Shown here piece by piece: positions 8,059 through 16,741 of a DNA stretch of 64,000 nt. This DNA comes from CAZTDD01 sp964612675 (GTDB lineage Bacteria; Hinthialibacterota; Hinthialibacteria; Hinthialibacterales; JAKPRU01): positions 47,320 to 111,319 of the forward strand of contig CAZTDD010000005.1 of assembly GCA_964612675.1 (NCBI GenBank), given 5' to 3'. Made by a program: the position numbers and the translations under genes. Position 1 is the first letter of the stretch. Each line of letters starts with the position of its first letter. The notes under the pieces are model-generated. The model saw only the letters and a list, made by a program, of their open reading frames with translations, did not search any database and was not told where the DNA came from.

Positions 8059-10044
8059 ATGGAACCATCACATCACCTTGCTCATATGTGCCCGTTTGCA
8101 GTGACGACGCGCGACCCGCTGCCTCTGTCGATTATCGGTACCGCCGGTCCGAGCACGGGACTCGATTTTGCCCGCTGGGATGAAAACGAGAACGGTTCCT
8201 ACACGGAGAACGAGGTTGATCTGATGGCCCGGGTCATTATGGAGGGGCATTTCGCGGCGATTCGGATCAATGGGGCGCATGTCCGGCCACCGGACCGGCT
8301 TCCTTCGGTAATTCGGTTCATTCGGGATGCGATTAAGGCGAGTGAACGGGAAAACGTTCGGGTTTTGCTCGACCTGGGCGGACCGAAGATTCGTACGCGA
8401 AACAGAGAGGTGGTCTTCCTCACCGGAACCAATCTTTCCACGAATGAGGCGGGCGAACCGGCGGAAACGATTATTCTCTCCACACGACTTGGCGGGGACG
8501 AGTCGATAGACGGTATACCTGTTGTTCCTGTCAGTTATGCCGATTTAAGCGAGGATGCTCAGCCGGGTACGTGGATCAAGATCGATGACGGGCAGGTGAC
8601 GCTCTGGGTGGACCGCATCGATCGGGTAAAAGGACACATCTACTGCAAAATACTTCGTGGCGACCGGATCGAGCCGGGAAAGGGGGTGAATCTCGTCGAC
8701 GCGAGCGTATCGGCGCCGGTTCTCACCGAAGATCTCGATATTCCCCAGTTGGAAAGCATGATCCGCGACCTCGATCCTGTAGAATGGCCGGAGTTTATCT
8801 CACTATCGTTTGTGAAATCGGTCGAAGACGTCCGAATGTTCAAAGGGCTCTTTCTGGACCTTGTTCGCAGATACAACAAGACGACAGGTTGTGCTCCAGG
8901 TGTAATTGCAAAGATCGAGCGATTTGAACTGTTCGATTGTCTGGAAGACGCGATCAAGGTCGGTGACCACACGGGGACAGACCCTCTCACTTTTCTGAAA
9001 AACGACGACGTGAATGAGATCCTGGGAGATCATTTTCCCGCGTCCCTCGCTTCGGTGCAGCAGCGTCGTTTTCGCTATGGACATACGTATCGTGAGCTGG
9101 AGAGGAGCAATCTGGTTCCATCGCAGGCTCGACTGCGGCAAGTCGGTATCGAGCCGTCTCGTGTCGTTCGTGGGCTGTACGCATTGCGGGAAATGCTTCG
9201 GATTATGGACGAGGTCGATGCGGTGATGTATGCGCGGGGAGATCTCACCGTGGAGATTGATCCGAGACGGACGGCGGTGTTGAGAGATTTCTTCCAGATG
9301 TGTGCGCGGCGGAGCGGTGTTACTCACATCATCGCCACCGATATCCTTCCGAGCCTCCGCCAAGGAACCCGGATTACCGCTGCGGAGGGGGAAGCGTTTG
9401 CGAATCTGGGCCGTTCGAGACCCTCGGCGATCATGGCCAGTAACGAGATCGCCGTCGGGCGGGACCCGGTTTTTGTCGTTCAAGAGATTTATCATTCGGT
9501 GGTCTATCTATTGAGCGGACTGTTCGGTCCCGACCCGGTTCAAATTCTGACGGACAGCTATACGCGTCGAAACACACTTGCCCGTCCCGATGCGCTTGTG
9601 GGGCCGGTGCGGGAGCGGATTCGGGCGGCAATCGAGATGCTGGGACGGCCGCCGGGCTGGTCGGTCCGGGGCTTGGAGGATCGCGCGGGTATGTTGGAGG
9701 AGATTCCCGCCAAGATCTTCGTGATTCTAGACCGATTCGAGAGAGACGATCCGTTTGCGCGCACGCCGTGCGAGCACCTGGTGAAAATGGTTTCCGCGGA
9801 ACGGCCCGCGCCGCCGATTATCCCGGTTCGGCTGGGCGACGAGCATCCGGTGACGTCGTTTTTAGCATGGGGTGTACGTGCACCTGTTACGCTACCCGCA
9901 ACGTGTGCGGAAAGCCTGAGCCAACCCGAGAAGCTTCTTGCTCACCTCGCGGAAGCGGGAGCGACCTCGTATGGCGAACGTTGCATCATTTTCCGAATCA
10001 ACCGACAGGAGAAAGTGCAGATCTATTATGGGGAAGTGCCGTGA
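8059..10044 (+). CDS. atypical pyruvate kinase-like protein
   Basis: About 661 residues long, with a pyruvate-kinase-type barrel in which every landmark is shifted from the canonical enzyme. IIGTAGPST stands for TIGPAS, LLDLGGPKIRT for DTKGPEIRT, IDDGQVTL for IDDGL, SFVKSVEDV for SFVRSAEDV, IAKIERFE for the active-site Lys loop and VMYARGDLTVEI for MVARGDLGVE. An extra segment of about 80 residues (DNA 8956-9205) splits the barrel, and the usual C-terminal regulatory domain is replaced by unrelated sequence. Whether it transfers phosphate from PEP to ADP is uncertain; a relative with another role is plausible. The start is unclear: the ATG at 8059 is used, but a TTG at 8041 behind GGAGAAG is in frame, and the frame stays open to 7924. 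Confidence 0.78.
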   Translation: MEPSHHLAHMCPFAVTTRDPLPLSIIGTAGPSTGLDFARWDENENGSYTENEVDLMARVIMEGHFAAIRINGAHVRPPDRLPSVIRFIRDAIKASERENVRVLLDLGGPKIRTRNREVVFLTGTNLSTNEAGEPAETIILSTRLGGDESIDGIPVVPVSYADLSEDAQPGTWIKIDDGQVTLWVDRIDRVKGHIYCKILRGDRIEPGKGVNLVDASVSAPVLTEDLDIPQLESMIRDLDPVEWPEFISLSFVKSVEDVRMFKGLFLDLVRRYNKTTGCAPGVIAKIERFELFDCLEDAIKVGDHTGTDPLTFLKNDDVNEILGDHFPASLASVQQRRFRYGHTYRELERSNLVPSQARLRQVGIEPSRVVRGLYALREMLRIMDEVDAVMYARGDLTVEIDPRRTAVLRDFFQMCARRSGVTHIIATDILPSLRQGTRITAAEGEAFANLGRSRPSAIMASNEIAVGRDPVFVVQEIYHSVVYLLSGLFGPDPVQILTDSYTRRNTLARPDALVGPVRERIRAAIEMLGRPPGWSVRGLEDRAGMLEEIPAKIFVILDRFERDDPFARTPCEHLVKMVSAERPAPPIIPVRLGDEHPVTSFLAWGVRAPVTLPATCAESLSQPEKLLAHLAEAGATSYGERCIIFRINRQEKVQIYYGEVP

Positions 10045-10308
10045 TTCCCCGATTGGCCACTCTCACCTTCACGACGGGTTGGGCGGGGAAAACTCCGCAA
10101 CCGTGTCATGTAGTTCCTTTATTCAGTATCTAATGTTCTTGTTGACGGTTTTTCGTATCTGAGACATAATACCTACGGGACTATTGAGTAGTCGTTGGTT
10201 GTGTCAGGTTCGGTAACGGGCGACTTTGTTTGTCGCGTTAGTATCGTTTTTGGTTCTGATTGGACACTCTGTTGGGGGTGTCTCGTCACACGATAGGGGG
10301 AGTTCACC
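10045..10308 (+). promoter_or_regulatory. intergenic region with promoter TTGACG-17-CATAAT
   Basis: TTGACG at 10141-10146 and CATAAT at 10164-10169 are separated by 17 bases and drive toward the FG-GAP protein, leaving a leader of about 130 bases. A GGGGGAG ribosome site precedes the ATG at 10309. Nothing else is recognisable here. Confidence 0.6.
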
Positions 10309-11829
10309 ATGGTTCTCGGCACCTTGCGTCCATATTGTCTGTTCGTTGTCTGTGCGTTTGTCTGTTTTGGAGGTATCTCTTTTGAAAAAGGGTTTTGTGA
10401 AGAGGTTCTTGCCTCTGACAGCTTCTTAGTCTCCGAGAGTTTATTCCTGAATCTTCCGGTTGAGAGCCCGGGGGTGGCGCCGGCGTCGACTCTGCGTCTC
10501 GAAACTCCGACAGCGATACCAACTCCCGCACCGCCGCCGGTGTTCGTAACCTCTCACGGTCACGGTGGCAAGACGCTCACAAGTGTTTTTCGTCCGGACT
10601 ATCGCGAGAGACTTTACATCGGTACCCATATTCGTCCCCTCTACAAGGTTGCTCAATTCCGGGCTTTACCGCGTCCATTTGCATCGAGATACGGGATACC
10701 AACCGATCGTTCAACGGACTCGGTTTGTGCGGATTTCGACGCAGACGGAAACATGGAGATCGCCTTGAGTTTCGGACCCGGCGGAAAGGGGACGACGTTT
10801 CCTTCTATCGTCATTATGTGGTCACCGTTCGGAGAAGGGAACGGCGATCCCATACCGCTCACGTGCAAGAATGTTTTCTGCACAAAATCTCCCAACCCTC
10901 TGTTGCGCAATCCACATGGAGCGATCCGATTGGCGGCCGGTCGATTTATCAATTGTGAGGATCCTCCGTTGCTTGTTGCCGCCCAGGGGTTGGGCGGGAG
11001 CAACCAGATTCGACTTCTGCGATTTCTTGATCGCGATGGCGTCTCCAAGATGGAGATCGTCGGGACGATTCAAGGTCTCGTAGGCCCAGCGGCACAAGGG
11101 AACGGTTCCGGCGGGACATCAGTCGCGGCGGGAGATGTTGACGATGACGGACTCGATGAGCTGATTGTCGGCCAAATGAACGGGGAGGGCGCGGAAACCT
11201 ATGTCCAGGTTTTGGACTTGGAAATGGATGAAGAACGAGTTTGTGTCGCCCACCGGAGTACACCTGTACATGGCATGCGAGAGGAGTTCCGAGGTTTGGG
11301 CGGTGTGAATCTGTCAGTCGGAGATGTACTGGATGAGGACGGGGCATCGCACAACGAAATCATCGTAGCATCCGCCGGAGCGATAGATGCGGAATTCCAC
11401 GATCCTGAGAGTGGTAGGGTGTACAGAGGGGGAGGTTATGTCGACATCCTGAATGTATGGACCGATTCGGAAACAGGCAGGGTTGCTGATATGAGGCTGA
11501 CCGACCGGTGGTTGTATCGTCATCCGGTTCTTCGTCATTACCCCGGAGACAACCCGTCCGGCGGTTTGGATATCGCTGCAGTCAACGTAGATTTCGACGA
11601 GCAGGATGAGTTTTTCTTCACAACACAGGCGATATTGAATTTGGATGGTACTACAGGAGAGGTGACCGTTACACACTCAGCCTCGGTGAATTTGGGTGTC
11701 TGTATCAAGTTTGAGAAGGCGTGGGGCAAACTGAGTTTTTGGCGATGCTTCGGGCCTCACAGAATGCTTATTCCCGCGCACGCAGCAAGTTCCGGCGCGC
11801 TCGGCGTGTCCGCGTATTCCCTGGAATAA
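10309..11829 (+). CDS. secreted FG-GAP/VCBS-like repeat protein
   Basis: This 506-residue exported protein has an N-terminal hydrophobic segment (PYCLFVVCAFVCFGGISF) followed by a short Pro-rich stretch (PTAIPTPAPPPVF). The body carries spaced acidic calcium-loop motifs typical of FG-GAP beta-propeller repeats: DFDADGNMEIALSFG, DVDDDGLDELIVG, DVLDEDGASHNEIIV and NVDFDEQDEFFFTT. Such proteins are usually cell-surface or secreted. The substrate or partner is unknown. It shares its repeat style with the much larger gene at 32554-35739. No enzyme motif is seen. Confidence 0.8.
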   Translation: MVLGTLRPYCLFVVCAFVCFGGISFEKGFCEEVLASDSFLVSESLFLNLPVESPGVAPASTLRLETPTAIPTPAPPPVFVTSHGHGGKTLTSVFRPDYRERLYIGTHIRPLYKVAQFRALPRPFASRYGIPTDRSTDSVCADFDADGNMEIALSFGPGGKGTTFPSIVIMWSPFGEGNGDPIPLTCKNVFCTKSPNPLLRNPHGAIRLAAGRFINCEDPPLLVAAQGLGGSNQIRLLRFLDRDGVSKMEIVGTIQGLVGPAAQGNGSGGTSVAAGDVDDDGLDELIVGQMNGEGAETYVQVLDLEMDEERVCVAHRSTPVHGMREEFRGLGGVNLSVGDVLDEDGASHNEIIVASAGAIDAEFHDPESGRVYRGGGYVDILNVWTDSETGRVADMRLTDRWLYRHPVLRHYPGDNPSGGLDIAAVNVDFDEQDEFFFTTQAILNLDGTTGEVTVTHSASVNLGVCIKFEKAWGKLSFWRCFGPHRMLIPAHAASSGALGVSAYSLE

Positions 11830-11965
11830 GCGTAATCGGGGCTCAACGCGGCCCCTAGGGGCGCTCTTGCAGCTGGCGGCGATTATGAGATACTCATCTT
11901 TCACCTTTTAACCGTTTGCAAACGAATCAATTGCTCGGTTACAGCTTGACTCAACGGCTCAAGTC

Positions 11966-12014
11966 GTTGGGAGGGTCTGACAAACGGCTCGGCAGGAGCC
12001 TCGCCCTCCCCAAC
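11966..12014. repeat. short palindromic dispersed element, family E copy 1
   Basis: GTTGGGAGGG at the left and CCCTCCCCAAC at the right form imperfect inverted ends around an inner GGCTCGGCAGGAGCC palindrome. A related GAGGGCGA-type core recurs at 44142-44202. It lies in the 257-base stretch upstream of metK, in which I see no riboswitch. Confidence 0.6.
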
Positions 12015-12086
12015 ATTGAAACGTAATCTGATAGAAACATATTCAGACTCGCCGAGACTCGCCCCGAGCATCCGTTGGGAGGAATC

Positions 12087-13289
<1,203 letters not shown>

Positions 13290-13604
13290 GGGGAGGGAAT
13301 ATCGACTTCCTTTGAATACCCGGACTTTTGACGGGGCGGTGAAAAGTGAGCGAAACGGATCTCAACCCCCTCCTAACCTCCCCCGATCTCGGGGGAGGAA
13401 CAGGTTCTTTTTCTCCCCCAAGTTTGGGGGAGATGCAGAGGGGGTTGTTCTTCCAAGTTTGAGGAAGACACAAGGGGGTTGTTCTTCCAAGTTTGAGGAA
13501 GACACAGAGGGGGTTGTTCTTCCAAAGTCAGCTGTACGTGGAGATAAGTAACCTTGTGCCGTTCCATCAAAACTAGGGTCCGGGTGGGGTTGAATTTCGA
13601 GATC
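13290..13604. repeat. palindromic mini-element, family A copy 1, with tandem decay copies
   Basis: The metK-metG gap is mostly repeat. A unit at 13363-13447 begins CAACCCCCTC and ends GAGGGGGTTG and contains two hairpins built on CTCCCCCGA...GGGGGAG and CTCCCCCAAG...GGGGGAG. An outer terminus GACGGGGCGGTGAAAAGTGAG precedes it at 13330. After it, a 33-34-base unit (GGGGGTTGTTCTTCCAAG...) is repeated about 2.5 times up to 13527. The element may separate metG from metK transcriptionally. Confidence 0.8.
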
Positions 13605-15671
13605 ATGATGAAAGGTCAATTCAAACGCATCCTGGTAACCAGCGCGCTGCCGTATGCCAACGGCGATATCCATCTCGGACATCTCGCCGGTGTTTACGTG
13701 CCGTCGGACATCTATGTCCGCTACCAGCGTCTCAAGAAGCGGGATGTGATCCATATCTGCGGCAGCGACGAACACGGTGTCCCGATCACCATTCGTGCGG
13801 ACAAGGAAGGCGTCTCTCCACAGGACATCGTGGACCGCTACCACAAGCGGATGAAAGAGAGTTTCGAGCGGCTCGGTGTTGCGTTCGACAATTACTCGCG
13901 GACATCGCTGCCCATCCACCATGAGACAACCCAGCAGTTCTTCCTGCGTTTGATGGAAAAGGATGTCCTGGTCCGAAAAACACTGAAACAGCTCTTTTGC
14001 ACGAAATGCGACCGATTTCTTGCGGACCGCTACGTGCAGGGCACCTGCCCCGCATGTGGCTCGGAGGAGGCCAAGGGCGACCAGTGCGAGAAATGCGGTC
14101 GACCGATGGATCAACTCTCGCTGCTCAACCCGCACTGTGTCCTTTGTGGCGAAATTCCGGAGGTTCGGGAAACGTCGCATTGGTTTTTCGAACTCGGCAA
14201 AGTCCAGCCGGATCTGGAGCGCTGGATCGCAGATCACCCGGAGTGGCGCGACAATGTGAGGAATTACTGTCGCGGATCGTTTGAGGAGGGACTGCGCGAA
14301 CGCCCGATCACGCGTGACCTCCATTGGGGAGTCGAGGTACCGCTCGAAGGGGAAGAGGGCAAAGTCTTTTATGTCTGGTTCGACGCGCCGATCGGGTATA
14401 TCTCCTCGACAAAGGAATGGGCCGCCGCGAAAGGCGAGCCGGATCTGTGGAAGAAATACTGGTGCGATTCGGAAACAAAACTCATCCACTTTATCGGCAA
14501 GGACAATATTTTCTTCCACGCGATTCTGTTCCCCGCGATGCTTCACACGCACGGTGAGTTCATTCTTCCGGAGAACGTGCCCGCGAATGAGTTCATGAAT
14601 CTCGAGGGGCAGAAACTCTCGACGAGCAAGAACTGGGCGATTTGGCTGCCGGAATACCTTGATGAATTCGAGCCGGATCTCCTGCGGTATTATCTCGCAT
14701 ATGTCTCTCCGGAAACGCACGACAGCGATTTCAAATGGAAGGAATTCCAGAACATCATCAACAGTCATCTGGCGGACATTCTGGGGAACTTTGTCAATCG
14801 TGTCGTGTCGATGACCCGACGGTTTTTCGAGGGGGAGGTACCGGTTCGCGGCGAACTTCAGCCTGAGGATAAGAAGATTGTCGATCTGCTGGCGGGGGCG
14901 TCCGAGACGGTGGGCTCGCTGCATGAGAAATTCCATCTACGTGACGCAACAACCGCCACGCTGGAACTGGCGCGGGCAGGAAATCTGTATGTTCAGGAAC
15001 AGCAGCCGTGGAAACTGGCGAAAGAAAACAAAGAACGCTGCGGCACGGTGTTGAACATCGCGCTGGAAGCCTGTCGCTCGCTGGCGATTCTGTTTCATCC
15101 GATTATGCCGTTCACCTCAGCGAAGATTTGGCGGATGCTGGATCTTCCGGGGGAAGTCGAGGATCAGAAATGGGAAGACGCGGCTGTGTTGTCGTTAGAA
15201 CCGCGTTCTCAGCTCGGTGAGCCGGAGATCCTGTTCAAAAAGATCGATGATGAGACTATTCAGCGTCAGTTGGATAAACTGCTAAAGGCTGCGGAAGCTG
15301 CGACGGAACCAATGGAAGACGAATCGAAGATTGCACCTCTGGTCGAAGAGAAGGTGACGTTTGACGACGTTGCCAAGATCGATCTACGTGTGGCGGACGT
15401 GATCGATGCGGAGCGTGTGCCGAAAACCGACAAGTTGCTCAAGCTGCGGATCCAGCTGGGCACGGAAGAGCGCACCATTGTTGCCGGTGTTGCGAAAGAT
15501 TATGCTCCTGAAGAGATCAAGGGCATGCAGATCCTTGTAGTCGCGAATCTCGAACCGGCGAAGATCCGGGGGATCGAGTCGAACGGGATGTTGCTTGCGG
15601 CGAATGACGGGGAAGCGTTAACCTTGATCACGACCGCGAAACCGTGTAAATCCAAAGCCAGAGTGTTATAA
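13605..15671 (+). CDS. metG: methionyl-tRNA synthetase with C-terminal tRNA-binding domain
   Basis: This 688-residue class I synthetase charges tRNA-Met. The HIGH motif appears as HLGHLAG in ALPYANGDIHLGHLAG, and the KMSKS loop appears as GQKLSTSKNW. A zinc knuckle is formed by CTKCDRF, CPACGSEE, CEKCGRP and CVLCGE (DNA about 13996-14150). The anticodon-binding helical domain follows, and the last ~110 residues form an EMAPII/Trbp111-like OB fold (FDDVAKIDLRVADVIDAERV, SNGMLLAA). The start is the MMKGQFKRI pair at 13605/13608; the 17 upstream in-frame codons have no ribosome site. The tRNA with anticodon CAU begins 13 bases after the stop. Confidence 0.96.
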   Translation: MMKGQFKRILVTSALPYANGDIHLGHLAGVYVPSDIYVRYQRLKKRDVIHICGSDEHGVPITIRADKEGVSPQDIVDRYHKRMKESFERLGVAFDNYSRTSLPIHHETTQQFFLRLMEKDVLVRKTLKQLFCTKCDRFLADRYVQGTCPACGSEEAKGDQCEKCGRPMDQLSLLNPHCVLCGEIPEVRETSHWFFELGKVQPDLERWIADHPEWRDNVRNYCRGSFEEGLRERPITRDLHWGVEVPLEGEEGKVFYVWFDAPIGYISSTKEWAAAKGEPDLWKKYWCDSETKLIHFIGKDNIFFHAILFPAMLHTHGEFILPENVPANEFMNLEGQKLSTSKNWAIWLPEYLDEFEPDLLRYYLAYVSPETHDSDFKWKEFQNIINSHLADILGNFVNRVVSMTRRFFEGEVPVRGELQPEDKKIVDLLAGASETVGSLHEKFHLRDATTATLELARAGNLYVQEQQPWKLAKENKERCGTVLNIALEACRSLAILFHPIMPFTSAKIWRMLDLPGEVEDQKWEDAAVLSLEPRSQLGEPEILFKKIDDETIQRQLDKLLKAAEAATEPMEDESKIAPLVEEKVTFDDVAKIDLRVADVIDAERVPKTDKLLKLRIQLGTEERTIVAGVAKDYAPEEIKGMQILVVANLEPAKIRGIESNGMLLAANDGEALTLITTAKPCKSKARVL

Positions 15672-15684
15672 AATAGTGTGTAGA

Positions 15685-15758
15685 GGCGGGGTAGCTCAGG
15701 CGGTTAGAGCGATGGCCTCATAAACCATAGGTCGAGGGTTCAAGTCCCTCCCCCGCTA
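15685..15758 (+). tRNA. tRNA with anticodon CAU (Met, elongator type)
   Basis: A 74-base cloverleaf: acceptor GGCGGGG/CCCCGCT with one G-U pair, D arm GCTC...GAGC, anticodon loop CTCATAA with CAU at 15719-15721, T arm GAGGG-TTCAAGT-CCCTC and discriminator A. The 3' CCA is not encoded. The anticodon stem lacks the three G-C pairs of an initiator tRNA. It is therefore elongator Met, or Ile if C34 is changed to lysidine; its position directly behind metG favours Met. The base pair at the bottom of the anticodon loop is a C-A mismatch. Confidence 0.93.
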
Positions 15759-15769
15759 TTTGTTCATCG

Positions 15770-15794
15770 CCCGGGATGAACCCGGGCGCTACGG
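15770..15794. repeat. family C palindrome, left flank of a toxin-antitoxin pair
   Basis: CCCGGGATGAACCCGGG is followed by CGCTACGG. It is an inverted relative of the copy at 16500-16526 on the other side of the toxin-antitoxin genes, and of both halves at 52074-52137. Confidence 0.7.
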
Positions 15795-15804
15795 ATCGGC
15801 CATC

Positions 15805-16251
15805 ATGCCTACCGCGCGCGTCACCTCCAAGCATCAAGTCACTATCCCCAAAGAGGTTTTTCAGGCCGTGGGTCTCGAAGTGGGCGATGTCCTCGATGTT
15901 ACCGTCGAGAACGGCAAAGTGGTTTTTGTACCTGAAAACCAGGCTGATAGACGGGCCGACGTCGAGCTGTCCAGTAGCGAGCGCCGAGCGCTAACCCGTG
16001 CCCGCAAGAAGATGAAAGCCATCAATGAAGACATTCTCCATTCCCGAGGATTGACCCGGAAAGAGGTGGCGGTTGCTGTAAAGGCCGGGCTGATTCCTCA
16101 AGACCAGGCCTACTTTTGGACGGAAGAATGGCAGAAGGATGAACGTGCGGCGGAGGGCGACGTGCGTGCAGGTCGCGTAAGTCCTGCGTTTGACGATGCC
16201 GATGAGGCGATTGCCTATTTGCATGAGCAAGCGGAAACACCGACTCTATGA
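15805..16251 (+). CDS. AbrB/MazE-like antitoxin
   Basis: The 148-residue protein begins with a swapped-hairpin AbrB domain (VTSKHQVTIPKEVFQAVGLEVGDVLDVTVENGKVVFVPE, residues about 6-45). Two helical tails follow; the last is acidic (FDDADEAIAYLHEQAE) as expected for a toxin-neutralising segment. It overlaps the toxin gene by four bases (ATGA). The first plausible ATG is 15805, because the in-frame sequence before it is the family C repeat. It should bind its own promoter and neutralise the downstream RelE-fold toxin. The middle region (RGLTRKEVAVAVKAGLIPQDQAYFW) is not part of a typical MazE and resembles the extended antitoxins paired with RelE-type toxins. Confidence 0.83.
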   Translation: MPTARVTSKHQVTIPKEVFQAVGLEVGDVLDVTVENGKVVFVPENQADRRADVELSSSERRALTRARKKMKAINEDILHSRGLTRKEVAVAVKAGLIPQDQAYFWTEEWQKDERAAEGDVRAGRVSPAFDDADEAIAYLHEQAETPTL

Positions 16252-16505
16252 GACTTCGGTTCACCAAACGCTACCTTGCTCTTTATCGCAAGGTTCCGCC
16301 GAACCTCCGGGTTGTCGCGGATAAAAAACTGAAACTCCTACTCCAGAATCCACAACATCCCTCATTACGGCTCCACAAAATGGAAGGGCACGCGAACCGT
16401 TGGGAAATCAGCGTGACGAGGCGTTACCGGATCACTTTCCAGATTGAGCGTGACGAGTACGTACTTCGCAAAATCGGCCCCCACGACATTCTACGTGAAC
16501 CGTAG
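16248..16505 (+). CDS. RelE/ParE-fold toxin
   Basis: This 85-residue basic protein has a RelE-superfamily pattern: an N-terminal strand MRLRFTKRYLALYRKVP, a helix, then HKMEGHANRWEISVTRRYRITFQIERDEYVLRKIGPHDIL. The final GPHDIL matches the YafQ/Txe branch, which cleaves mRNA on the ribosome. It overlaps its antitoxin. The stop codon TAG lies inside the inverted family C repeat at 16500, so the repeat sits exactly at the 3' end of the gene. Confidence 0.82.
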   Translation: MRLRFTKRYLALYRKVPPNLRVVADKKLKLLLQNPQHPSLRLHKMEGHANRWEISVTRRYRITFQIERDEYVLRKIGPHDILREP

Positions 16506-16526
16506 CGTCCGGGTTTATCGTGGACG
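16500..16526. repeat. family C palindrome, right flank of the toxin-antitoxin pair
   Basis: The sequence CGTAGCGTCCGGGTTTATCG plus TGGACG is in inverted orientation to the copy at 15770. The pair brackets the two toxin-antitoxin genes at a distance of about 700 bases. Confidence 0.7.
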
Positions 16527-16553
16527 TTTGCCTTCCAAGCTGCTTCTTCCTTT

Positions 16554-16630
16554 TGGAGTGCGCTGGCTCCGGCAGCGCTTTGGATTCTTCCGGACTACAG
16601 CCAAAGCGGCGTCGGGGCCGCCGCACTCCA
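16554..16630. repeat. family D inverted-repeat mini-element (77 bp)
   Basis: TGGAGTGCGCTGGCTCCGGC at the left and a complementary right arm ending GCCGCCGCACTCCA, with inner CGCTTTGG and CCAAAGCGG, make a nearly complete palindrome around a central GACTACAG. I found no second copy in the window. Confidence 0.65.
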
Positions 16631-16741
16631 TAGAGAATCCTTATGTGAGTGTTCCACGTGCCGTGTTTCGTGTTTTCAATCCAAACCTGCTAGACTCCTC
16701 CCTCGACGGACAAACCGTGAATACGATTCTTCTCAAAGAGT

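Noticed and set aside
11830..12086. SAM riboswitch upstream of metK
   Set aside because: I looked for SAM-I/SAM-II signature elements and found none; the region holds a dispersed palindrome instead.
13554..13604. metG start 17 codons upstream
   Set aside because: No ribosome site and no family homology; the known N-terminus begins at the MMKGQFKRI pair.
13362..14936. Long antisense open frame (524 codons) opposite metG
   Set aside because: It is opposite a well-supported synthetase gene, with no recognisable domain; typical of GC-rich sequence.
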